A stretch of DNA of 64,000 nt from Apodospora peruviana (taxonomy: Eukaryota; Ascomycota; Sordariomycetes; Sordariales; Lasiosphaeriaceae): contig JAUEDM010000001.1 of NCBI GenBank assembly GCA_033439685.1, positions 5,270,001 to 5,334,000 of the forward strand. Direction: 5' to 3'. Made by a program: the position numbers and the translations under genes. Shown piece by piece: positions 10,995 to 21,455 of the stretch. The notes under the pieces were generated by a model, which was not told the origin of the DNA, did not search any database, and saw nothing but the letters and a program-made list of their open reading frames with translations. Within the stretch, counting starts at the first letter, position 1. Each line of letters begins with the position of its first letter.

Positions 10995-13900
10995 AGCTGC
11001 GCTTTGAGACGAAGGGCGAAACGCCACAACAGCCACTTGTAGTCGAGTAAAGAACAGTCTTCAGGGCGTTTACAGAAGGCGATGAAGTTACAGGTATAGG
11101 CAGGTTCGGGCTCAAAAATTGCCTTGGTGCTCTGGAAGATGATAGCGTGGTCACGGGTAGATCTCGACGGATGTCCTGGAACGCGAGGCTCGACAGGGAC
11201 GATGGTGATGTTGGTAGGCGGGTATGGTGTATGCGAGCTGTTGGGGTGATGATGGTCAGCACCATATCTCATGTGCAATGACTATCTTGGGTTGTTCAAC
11301 TTACACAAGAGAGGCAGGATGCCAATGGTGTGGTTTGGGGATGAAGATGTGTTGAACATGCCTCAGAGGGAGAAAGGCAGGGGACCAGGACACTCTTAAA
11401 GGAAAATACATAAAAACATGAGCTTCCTGGTTGACATGGGAAAGTGGACTGGGTGTGGAAGAAACCCCATCCTTCTCCCAAATGCTCACCCCCCGAGCAT
11501 TTCAATCGAAAGGCAACTCCCGTCACTTAGTAGCGTCCAGTACTCGCTTTGTAGCGACAGGTATACAGCCAAGTAGCGCAAGTACAAGGCACTCCAAAGC
11601 ACACGGCCCCGGTCTGGCGGACAGGTCAGCGAGGGGTTGCAGACGCCAGGTGTGAAGATCCCTGCAAGTGGGAAGCTAAAGTCCAAGCCGCTACCCTGCG
11701 CCTGCCCTCTGACGCCAAGTACCCGACCTGCCATGTACCGATTTCAGCGCCTTCGACGAGATTGCGAGCTGCCCCGGCATCCCCACTGCAGTTGTTCGCC
11801 TGCTCCGCTCACTGTGGCCTGCGGGGATGTGGCGCGCCGAGATGCACTGTACATTGTAGCATGCAGAAGAAGCATGATTTCTCCCCTGCTCCCCTTCCCT
11901 CCAGGAAGATCACAACGCCTCGTGTGGCATTGACAGTTGTCCAATTTGGAGTTTGTTGGTCGTGCAGGTCGATTCCTTTATTAACCTTAGTTCTTTGTGG
12001 CTAGTGCTCTGCATTCCGTACGATACACCTGTACTGAGGTACCGCATGGTCAAGTCAGCTTCAATGCGGTCCAGGAGAGATAATAGGTAAGGTAGCTGGT
12101 GGGCCTATGACGAAATGCATCGAGGGCCCTGCAGCCGTTGTCTTCTTCAAGGCACAGCCTTGCTTGCCGGTGGCTCTCCCGATGATACAACAGTGGTAGC
12201 TTCCAGCTTAGCGGATTGCTTCCAGGTTGTGGCTCGTGTACGAGTGGCCTGTGGTGTATTGGTAGTCGAGTTCCGAAACCCACGATAGATGGTGCAGCTG
12301 TCCTGTCGACAAATCTCTGCAGCCTCTCCCGCAAACGCCCTGGACCCTGGGGTTCGGTCAGGCCAGGTCCTTGGAAAGCCGGTTATGATTAGACGGATGG
12401 ATCCAGAGCTGCGCAACACTGTCACTCCGAAGTGGTCACTTACGGGGGCAGATCAGGAACGCACACGATCTGACATGGTGTGCTCTTTGCAATGGCCTGA
12501 TGCCATTGGCTTGTGTCTCACGATACGATGGGATGCCAAGGTGCTGGTACAGTACTCCTCGAGCGATGGATCTACAATGTGTATTCTTCTGGAATCTGTC
12601 CGGCTGGTCAGTTCCCATGCACAATATCACGATCCACCACAACAAGTTTCTCGTGAACTTCCTTTCAGCGCGTGCACCGGAAGCTACGACGACAGGAAGC
12701 GGACCCAAAAGGCTCGAGCCGACATTGCTGGACTTGTCGCTCGGAATGAATGGGATGACGTCAGAGGCGCAGGGTCAACTAAATGTACTCTAGATGCACC
12801 CCGGTGTACTTATATATACCCACAACGCCCAAAACGTTTGAACTCTGCGCTCGATCCAAACATTTAACGATTTTGAAATCATCAACGCGATTATAATTTC
12901 TGCATGCACTTTTAGGCACTTGGTTAGGACGTACGCTGGACCTAGAGCCCGTCCCATGTATCAGCTACTGTAGACGCAGGGTTCTGCTAGTCGGAAGACG
13001 AACGATAATTCTTAGATATTGCTAGTAGCTGCCGTCATCGCGCGACAGCTTGTTGTGTCAGTCGGAGAAATGCACAAAAGGGACATTGTCTCTCTTGGAC
13101 TTGAAGGGTCCGACCTCACCAAAAACATCTAGGCTCACCCTGGTTGCTTCAACGCCCAGGCCAGCTCCTCACTATTCACTCACAGCAACCTCTAATCGCT
13201 TGAACTCCGTTGTGTCAAGTGCGCGCTCGGTTCTAATGATCTGGCCTTGCTTTGGCTTTCCCGTCGCCTGCAAGGGCATCAGACGGAGGTGTTAAGTGTC
13301 ATTCATCAGTTGAACGCGCACAGGGCTCGATCGGCGATCCCTGACCCTGGGAAGTTCGACAGCCCTGTTCGTTCCTACCAGCCGACCGTACCTCCACTCT
13401 CCAGCCCCACCGACGACGGGGAAACCTGTTGAGGTGGACCACCTAGGTGGTGCCTGGCAAGTGCCTGGTTGATAAGGAAACCGCCAGCCCGAGCTTTTTC
13501 AGGTCGCACCGAGACAGCGCTGGAGCTTCAGATCGCGAAACTCTCTGTTGAAGGCATCTCAGGGCCCCAGAATCGGGATAACTCATGGACCTCAAAATAT
13601 TGATACGTATGATGGCATCGCTGTCAGTGCCTACTTAGAGTCTAGGTCAAACCCCGCTGCCCTGGCATCTGGCATCTGGCGACAAGTCGCAAGCGTCGTA
13701 CCAGAGGCGATGCCGCCGACGTGAAGGTGAAAGACCCTGATTCAGATCAAGCAGTGCCGGGCGGCCAGCCAATAATCGGGAGATCCTCGATCGTGGTTCC
13801 TGAGCCTTGTGTCTGTATCTGTGCCTGCCCCTAATATCATAGGTACTTTCTCCGTAATGTACGGATTTACTTCGCAGAATGGTCTGCCTTGGTATGAGTG

Positions 13901-15886
13901 GGTATCCGTACGGTACATGCGGTCTACCTGCTCGAGCACTTCCGTGGCTGCCGCCGGCGCCGCCAACCCCCAAAGCCAAATGCAAAGCACTCTCCGCATC
14001 TGAAAGGCAACTGCGTTTGGGAGTCTGCAACAAACAAGGAAAGCAAGATGTACTCCGTACGGATACTGCAAACGACGAGGCGCGCATGCAACCCCACAGC
14101 TACCTGAAAATTACTATTGCCCGTTATTATTTACGCCTGCACAGCAGGCATATCTGCAAAGAGGTGTGTGGCTCATCATTGCACCGAGCTCGATCCGTTT
14201 TCCATCCCCGACGTGTCCAAAGACCCCTCTTTCCCAGCAGGCAGGCTCACGGTCATCACCACCAACGGGAGGATCAGCAAGCCCGATCCAAAATGAACCT
14301 AGTGAGGATTCGGTGCATAGCAGATAAAGTCCCTCAGCTGCTCAGGTGGGTTGTATGTAATAATATGTACCCCTTCCACGCGCGACCATGATAGAAACCT
14401 GCGGAACAGTCATCACGATCCTCTCACTGTCCCCCGAAAAGCTTCAGGACGCCATGCCCCGTGCACACCAATTAGTCAGTTGATAAGGATCGCTTTCATT
14501 TGTTTTACTTCTACGCCGGACCGTCTGAACTTGAAATATCTCTCACTCCGATTTTCTTCCTCGAGTGCCATAGAGCAAGGTCGTTGGGATTCGTCTTTTC
14601 CCAGCTTCTTTAACACTTACAAACGGCATGTCGTTGTCAATGATCCCGAAGCCGCAGCTACAAAAAAGCCAATCAGGATGTGTGCAAGGGTCTTCCTGAC
14701 ACTTCGGGATTCTTGGAGAGCCAGCGTGTGGGCACATGGATATTTGGGGGAAGCTGGGATGGTCAGGGACCAAAAGCTCCGGTCGCAAAGAGAATTTAGG
14801 ACGAATTCGTCAAGCTTCCCTGCATAAAAAAGGCTGGCACACAATCCGACACACCGACAGGCGAGCAGAGAAAAAAAACTTGGTCCCGTCCCTTGCCCTG
14901 ACGTCTCCCACTTTCCCGGCAACCCTTGTTTCCCGTTTTGAGTTCGGCTGCGGGGCACTTGGCAAATGCCAGACGTGAAAGAGGATTTGTGTGTGAATTT
15001 TGAAGGTCGGAGAGGCCAACACGGCCAGTTATTACCGGTGCGTAGCGTATCAATAGAATGCCTAAAAAGAGGGACTAGAGAAAGAGCTAAGCTGAAGCTT
15101 TCAGCAGACATGGGATTCCTGCTTTACCCCTATCTCATGTATGCGAAAGTGGCAGCAACGTGCTCCGTTAGGTTTCAAGGGTTTTTTTTTACTGGGCAAA
15201 TTGGTGGTACCCACGAGAAAGGGGCAGGCGCCGTGTGAGCGCGGGAGTGCAGGAATGACGACAGTTGTGCCAAAAGATTTTGAAGATTGAACACAGGGTC
15301 CGGCGTGTTGATCGAGGTCTGACAGGAGTAAATGACTTCCATCATTCTGACGCGCGATCGGGTTTTTGGGGCTGGATCGAGACCGCGTCCACTTTCCTGT
15401 CAGGGACCCTGGATTAGGACGAAATGCGGGAGAAGGCCCACTTGGCCCTTCCTTACCGAAAAAAAGGATTTAGGTAGTGGTGGAGAGCAAGGCTTGGAAA
15501 CAACAAACGTAAAGCTCTTTTTGATGTTGAAGCACGACACTTTCAATATTGGTAGGATTGAGACCGTTTGAAACTCTATTAACCAAAAGACTGTGCCCGT
15601 GCATCCATGATCCCTTATCTTTAAAGACGACAAGCGTGATTGCTTCTGCGGTCTTGGTTATCACTAGAGAGCATCGTGGCGCTTTGAACGTGCAGAATCC
15701 ACAAGGGTTCTCGCAAGGGCCCAGGACCCTTTCGAGGACCCCGATTTTATCTTTGCGGCGGATGTAGCTCTGACCTCACCGCACCAGATGCTGTCTCGGC
15801 AGGCGACTGGCGCAGCGCTCGGGGTTCGATTTTGTGCTTGGGAACGAGGTGAACTTGACAGTATATCTTAGCAAAACAAATTTAAC

Positions 15887-15902
15887 GCAAAGAATTCTTT
15901 GC
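15887..15902. repeat. 16-bp perfect palindrome
   Basis: GCAAAGAATTCTTTGC is a perfect palindrome in gene-free DNA. It could be a dimeric protein site or chance. Confidence 0.5.
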
Positions 15903-17407
15903 ATATCACTTATTTGATATGTTAACTGATAGCCAGGGCACTTTAAAATCTTTCTTTGAACGCTTCTGACGCTTACTGGGAGCTAGCGGTGCACTTGACC
16001 GCGGATATACCTGGTACTTCACTTTCCGGTCAATCCGCTCGAGTCCCTTCGAGGTATCGACTTGGGGCCCCGGACTCAGGTACAAGATACTGAATGCGCA
16101 CAGCCACAATTTTCCTTCCACCTTGGAAGCTTCCATTCAAGTTAGAGAGGGGTAAAGATCACCGGAGTAGCTCCTCCGGCTGCCCACTTCTCTGTTACTG
16201 TTGGGCCCGCCATCGACAGGACTGACAGATCAGTTAATTTAACTTCTGATCCGCAAGAGAATTTTGGAAGATTACAAATGGGGCCTGAAGCTCTCAGGGC
16301 GACCCATTGATCTGCGGCAACAGGAAGGAGAGGCCCTGAAGGGATTACCTAACACAGATCCACCTAGGTCCGCGTTAGTCAAAGCTTTAATTCAGGCTTG
16401 TACAGAGAGAGGGCAAAAACACCAGGGCCGGGCCCTGCGAGACACGGGAGGTTCCGGTGTTAGTCGGACATGTTTTTATGTGCAACCTCTCGTTTCTCCA
16501 TCCACCCTGCTTTAACAGAGGAATCACAAGGTATTCTGATGTCTGTCCTTGGCTTCTGATGGCGATAATAACGACCGACGAAAACGATAGAGATAGTGGC
16601 ACATCGGAACACAAAGCTCACCCCATCAATCTGCCACATACCCGTCAGTCAGGATATCGCCGGGATCGCCCCTTGGAGCTGAACGGAGAGTTGTACGAGC
16701 GATGCCAACGATTAAGCCTCGTTATGGGCATCAGGGCTAATAATGTCTGACCTTGTCGATCTCAGCTCTCCTCAGGAGCCGAGGCTGATCAGCCTGATGC
16801 GCGATCGTGGACGGCGATTTCCTACTTACGACCGAACCTGACAGGAGTCATAGTGGCATACGAGGGAGCTTAGTGACACCAACATCCAACCGCGATAGAC
16901 CAACGATCGACGCCGCCAGATGCAGCTTGGACACCTCAGCTAGGAAGTTTATACGATCTATGGTAGCAAGCTGCACCTCAACAGCTTCCGCTCGTGCAAA
17001 CCTAATTCTCGACGACACTTGGACGCCATTATAAAGCTCCCGAGGTGCGTCTCCGCCAGTCATCAGTTCGTCACGAATGCCGCGACCCCGCCCCTGCCCG
17101 CTGCACCCGCGCAGTCAATTCCAACCGATAAATACTGTACGGAACTCTGAGGTGGATATCTAAGATGTCGGCCATGCTGCCGCAAGGCAGAGAAGCGAGC
17201 AGTAGGTCCCCTGACCCGTTGGCAAAGCCCCTCGGCGGTCAGCGACACCAGCGACAAGCAGATATCGAGCAGTCACACGTTTATGCTTTTGCACGACGGA
17301 GGCGAGCCTCCCAGATGCAGGGCTCATCGCAACCATCCGGGGAGGCACCTATCCCCTCGGAGTCACCACCTCAACCCTCCTCCCGACTCTAGGCAAGCAG
17401 GCAATGA

Positions 17408-17442
17408 AGAGGTACCTAGGTAAGCACCTACCTGCGTTACCT
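17408..17442. repeat. TAGGTACC-type repeat cluster
   Basis: Contains GGTACCTAGGTAAG followed by CACCTACCTGCGTTACC, one member of the intergenic motif family that recurs across this window. Confidence 0.5.
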
Positions 17443-18192
17443 ATCAACCCCTCTTTCTACAAACACCAAAATGTGAGGAAAAGGGTTCTGAACGATGCAT
17501 GCAATCCAAAGGAAGTAGACCAACCAAGTGAGGTGAAGCATGACCCCGCTCGCTCCTTTCGTCGAGACAAAAGATGCCGAAATCCGTTCGGCCAGAATAC
17601 CGCATACCCTACCGGTACCTCCGTGAGCGCCAGAGGACTGATACTTTGCCATATCTCTGATGTCGACATGCAGTAAGGTTGCTAATAAATTCTGTCGTGT
17701 CATATCAACCTTCCATCCATCTTCTCCACGCGCCGAGATGGGAGTCACAAACATACAGGCCGCGTGGACACCATCCCGCCTTTTTTTCTTTCACTACTGT
17801 GTATCTCTTCCCTACCTCTCACGGCCCGAGTGTCTTGGTCCGTCCAATCGGCGCCGACGGGACTATTGGAAGATGGAACGCACCCAAGGCAAAGCCAAGG
17901 AGCTTCTCTTACGCAGATTTCTCAAGACGGATAAGATGGGCATTAACACATGCATGCCCATGGATGCGAAAGCAGGTTTCCCATGCTTTTCCCTCATGTG
18001 CTTTTGCCTCTTGCACTCTACCTATATTACGAAAAAGAATACTTGTGCTGAAAGAAAAGACTCCTATGAGTTACAAAGATAGGACTTGGGAGTGGTATGT
18101 ACGGAATGCTTACTTTTTCGCCTTTTGCCCCTCCTTTACCGCCCCCGTCATCCTCCGATCGGCGCCCAGTGTGGTGAAGTTTTCTGATCACC

Positions 18193-18237
18193 ATGGCATT
18201 CTTGATCCAGAGGGATGGCATTTTGCAAGAATGCCAT
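18193..18237. repeat. Inverted repeat, 12-bp perfect arms, 21-nt loop
   Basis: Arms ATGGCATTCTTG (18193-18204) and CAAGAATGCCAT (18226-18237) are exact reverse complements. The loop repeats part of an arm (ATGGCATT). It lies in gene-free DNA and could form a hairpin in either strand or its transcript. Confidence 0.7.
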
Positions 18238-19004
18238 GTCGGAAAGTTGGTCTAAGTGGAGCTAAAACCCTGTCAACTTGTGACACTGCGGGGCCAAAGG
18301 GTCCCCCCCTCTTTGGCCCAGACCGCCTATCACTCTTGCGTCTCCGCAATCACAGACAGAACACAGACACAGAAACACAAAACACGGACACAAATAAGGG
18401 ACAGTACCGTATCTGACAAGTCTGCTGTTGACGTTGTGCCACACTTAGCCGTGAAGCCCAAGCACCTTACGTACTACGGTCGACGGCGGCATTTGGGGCG
18501 GGGAAAAAGCATGTTTCGGAAAGTACAGTCAGTGCCTTCCAGAAAGTCATCGTTACAGATCACGTAGAGAATAGTTTGACGCTTCGGGAATTATCAGGAA
18601 CTGAAGTGGAAGGGTCTTTGAATGCGTTCCGGCTTAGAAAGGCAAAGAATTCCGCACACAAAGAATTTTCACATTCAAGAGGAAGCCTTGAGCGGATATA
18701 CGAATCTCGTAATCTCTTCCCGGCTTCTTCCCGCTTTCGGCTGGGATGTCTCGACCGACCTTCCATGCGATAGACTAGGTATAGACTAAGGTATGGCGAA
18801 ATACAACTACAAATAAACACAGGGGCCACGAGAGGTCGCTCCCCGCTATAACGCCGTGAAAATACAATCAGACCACCAGATATGAATACCCCAAAACCCC
18901 GCTGTTGATGCCGTTACTGCCGTGTCGTATTTCCCTGCAAAACCCGGATGTTGGAAGGAGAAAGAGAACCGAGAAAGCATCAAACTATCCAACGCCCAGT
19001 CCAC

Positions 19005-20966
19005 TCATTTCGTAGACTTGGTCGCGCCTGTGTCGAGCTTCTTGCTCGGCGGCAGGTCTGGTTTCTTGAATCCCCCATTGCTTGCTGTTGCTCCCCCTCC
19101 CCCTCCTCCAACCTGAGTAAATGTGCCGCCCTTGAACCAGCGGTCCTCATCTGCCTTGCGTTTCCTACTCAACTCGGCCTGCACCTTGGGATCCACTAGC
19201 TCCAAGCCCTGCATAGGAGTGAAAGCCAGCGACGAGACTGTGCCGACAGTGCTGCCCACGCCCGAGGTCCGTAGGCCCTTGGCGCCGGAAAGGCTGATGT
19301 TGCCCATGCCGCCGGCAGCAAGACCCCTGAGCGACGACGCGCTGCCACCCGTAAGTGAGCTCGCGCCGCCCCATCCCTTACTCTTGGCGCTCAATTTGGC
19401 GCGGGTCCGCTGGTCGATTTTGTCGGCGCGCAGATGCCCACTGTCTCGTTGGCCAATCATGCCCATTCCCTTAGTGCCGTCGCCTACCCCGTAACCTACT
19501 TCATTTTCCTCCTTCCCAAAAGCCATACGGTTCTGAGCTTTGCGCAGATCCGTCATGGCGGTAGCCTCCTTGGCCTTGCGAGCGCGGCGACCACCGCGTT
19601 TCCGGCTTGGTTTGTCGTCAGGCGCTGGAAGGGCGCGTTGGCCCTTGTTGTTCGGCTTCTGTTGCAGCTTGTCCAAACGGTCCAAGCATTCGTCCTTGAG
19701 ACGTTCCCCCTCTGATCCGTCCCGAAATTGATGAAAACAATCGCTCCGCGCGCACATGACTATCTTGTTTGCGAACATCTTCATGGCTTGTTTCTTGAGA
19801 TCGCTAGGAACCTGCCGGATGATAGGTGACTGAAAAATATAACCCTGCTGCCGTATGCCGACATTGGTTGCTAGAGCAGTACTGGCCTGCTTCTTGGAGC
19901 CCCACGCAGGAAGGTTGCACGCCGGCGCTTTGGATAGGCCTGTCAGACCGCCAGCCTGGTTAAGAAGTTGTGCGGCGGTCAAGGAACCGATGAGTGCTGT
20001 CAGGTTTGGCGCAAAGATGCTCATGCGCGACTGGACGTATTCGGTGAGCGTCTTCTTGGCCTTGTCTAGGCTTATCACCATATCGCAGGCTTGGAGGACA
20101 CGCTGGAGCTCATCCTCAGACAGGGCCTTGCCCTTAGACGTTGTCGCCTCGACGGTGACAATCATGAGGGACGGCCCGTCAAGAACAGACTTGAGGGTCA
20201 CGCCCAACAGATTGTCTGTGGAAACTTGTAAAGCCTTGATGCTCTCTGAATCCATGGGACCGTTCCCCAAGATAGCAACAACCTTTGCATATTCCACCGG
20301 GTTGGTGATCAGAGTCTCGAGCTCGGGAAATCGCACCGAGTAATGATCTTGAATCCATTTGGTAACGAGCACGATCTCGCTGTCGATCGAAGTCGATAGG
20401 CTGTTTGACTGGGTCAAGAGGTGGTACTCGGGATGGTCCTCGACGTTGCCTAGGTCCGTGGAATGGGTAGGCTGCGCTTGGTAATGTGCGATTTTCTGCA
20501 GGGTTCGGTCCAAACTGTTAGGGCTGGTGCTCAATGGATGAGATGTAAACACTTGGCAAAGGCGAAGGGGGATCATGGGGAGCGAGAGGGACGCTGTACT
20601 AACCTCGAGTACGGGTGTCAGGGTCTTCATAAGTCCTGCCACGGTACGGACATCGCGCACTTCGCTCAGTTTCGTCATGTCCACTTTCGGCGTTGCCTGG
20701 TCTGCGTCGCCGTGACCGTGAGAGGCATCACCATCTGCGCCGCCGAGCATGAACTCGTCGTCGTCGTAGTCGTCGTCCGCCATGCCGGTGCCATCTTCGT
20801 CTTCGTCTCCGTTTGGTAGCGCATCATTCATATCGGTGTCGCCATATTTGCGCAGACCGTGTGAGTGGCTGGCATCGTCGAGGAAGTCATCGCCGTGCTC
20901 CTCGCCACCAGCTTCTGAGCCAGAATCCTCGAGATCCTGCAGAAACTCATCTGCGAGCGTCGACAT
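19005..20966 (-). CDS. PRP31: Pre-mRNA splicing factor PRP31 (U4/U6.U5 tri-snRNP)
   Basis: Nuclear U4/U6 snRNP protein that bridges U4 snRNA/Snu13 and U5 and is required for tri-snRNP assembly. Exons are 20966-20604 and 20495-19005, giving 617 aa. An acidic N-terminus (about 1-90) is followed by the NOSIC/coiled-coil region (about 120-230, with DHPEYHLLTQSNSLS), the Nop domain (about 230-385, with SIFAPNLTALIGSLTAAQLL and the GYIFQSPIIRQ segment), and the Prp31 C-terminal domain (about 390-510, with RKRGGRRARKAKEATAM). A Gly-rich tail follows. The 108-bp intron has donor GAG|GTTAGT and acceptor CTGCAG, with CTAAC about 22 nt before it; it is a multiple of three without a stop. The junction GLMKTLTPVLE|KIAHYQ fits the family. 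It shares a 489-bp upstream region with CLF1. Confidence 0.96.
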   Translation of the reverse strand: MSTLADEFLQDLEDSGSEAGGEEHGDDFLDDASHSHGLRKYGDTDMNDALPNGDEDEDGTGMADDDYDDDEFMLGGADGDASHGHGDADQATPKVDMTKLSEVRDVRTVAGLMKTLTPVLEVSTASLSLPMIPLRLCQVFTSHPLSTSPNSLDRTLQKIAHYQAQPTHSTDLGNVEDHPEYHLLTQSNSLSTSIDSEIVLVTKWIQDHYSVRFPELETLITNPVEYAKVVAILGNGPMDSESIKALQVSTDNLLGVTLKSVLDGPSLMIVTVEATTSKGKALSEDELQRVLQACDMVISLDKAKKTLTEYVQSRMSIFAPNLTALIGSLTAAQLLNQAGGLTGLSKAPACNLPAWGSKKQASTALATNVGIRQQGYIFQSPIIRQVPSDLKKQAMKMFANKIVMCARSDCFHQFRDGSEGERLKDECLDRLDKLQQKPNNKGQRALPAPDDKPSRKRGGRRARKAKEATAMTDLRKAQNRMAFGKEENEVGYGVGDGTKGMGMIGQRDSGHLRADKIDQRTRAKLSAKSKGWGGASSLTGGSASSLRGLAAGGMGNISLSGAKGLRTSGVGSTVGTVSSLAFTPMQGLELVDPKVQAELSRKRKADEDRWFKGGTFTQVGGGGGGATASNGGFKKPDLPPSKKLDTGATKSTK

Positions 20967-21455
20967 ATTATTGCCGGCGCTGGCAGCTTGCGGTACTCAA
21001 GAAAGTGTTGGATGAGGTGAGGTGAGTGAAGATGTCAATCGGTTTGTTTGCGGTGGTTGTTGCCGAGTACAGAAAAGGCAAGCTTGGGTTTGGTGATGAA
21101 AATTGATGGAAACGAGAGAGTCTGGAGAGACTGTCGCGTCACACCCAGGAACTTTCAAAGGCCTGGAATTCGATATTGGTCCGTGCATGAAGTGTGATCT
21201 CACATGCCAAGCTTAGGCATTTTGCAATGAAGACAAGGCAGTTAGCCAGTGCACAATGAAAAACAGCACTATCAGCCACTATCGCTAGTCCTCTTCTGGC
21301 CAAGTGCTCGGCGCACTGTCACCCAAATCTCCAAGCAGCACCAACCAGCGACACATCGCGACTACAGGTACGGACAGAACATTGTCATCTCCGCCGTTGG
21401 CGTTTTCATTTTCCATCTTCGCGCATCAAATACATATAAACACATTTCCGACGCG
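20967..21455. promoter_or_regulatory. Shared upstream region of PRP31 and CLF1
   Basis: 489 bp between the two divergent start codons must carry both promoters and both 5' leaders. It includes a CT-rich stretch and the short run ATACATATAAACACATTT about 15 bp before the CLF1 ATG. No specific regulator site can be named. Confidence 0.6.

Larger units (their letters stand above)
10995..19004. other. 8-kb region with no supportable gene, upstream of the C2H2 factor
   Basis: This is the upstream side of the FlbC-like gene and the 3' flank of PRP31. Every open frame is short, competes with equally long frames in other phases, and shows no domain or consistent splice sites. Frames at 13647-14087, 14351-14827 and 17679-18416 were the longest considered. 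Composition is mixed and not strongly AT-rich, so RIP-degraded transposon is not obvious. Local features are listed separately: a 16-bp palindrome at 15887, a TAGGTACC cluster at 17408 and a perfect 12-bp inverted repeat at 18193. It may hold long leader exons, distal regulatory DNA or non-coding RNAs that cannot be resolved from sequence alone. Confidence 0.5.

Noticed and set aside
13647..14827. Cluster of overlapping open frames on both strands in the 8-kb gene-free region
   Set aside because: Frames of similar length exist in several phases, have poor starts, no domains and no consistent splice sites.
15820..15845. GGTTCGATT, reminiscent of a tRNA T-arm B box
   Set aside because: The closing CC of the B box and any cloverleaf or A box at the right distance are missing.
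17679..18416. 245-codon frame on the plus strand
   Set aside because: Composition looks random and no motif or homology is recognisable. It overlaps an inverted repeat and another frame of similar quality.
20515..20603. Shorter PRP31 intron ending at CTAACAG (20515)
   Set aside because: It breaks the frame and leaves CTAAC too close to the AG. The acceptor at 20496 gives a proper branch distance and conserved junction residues.
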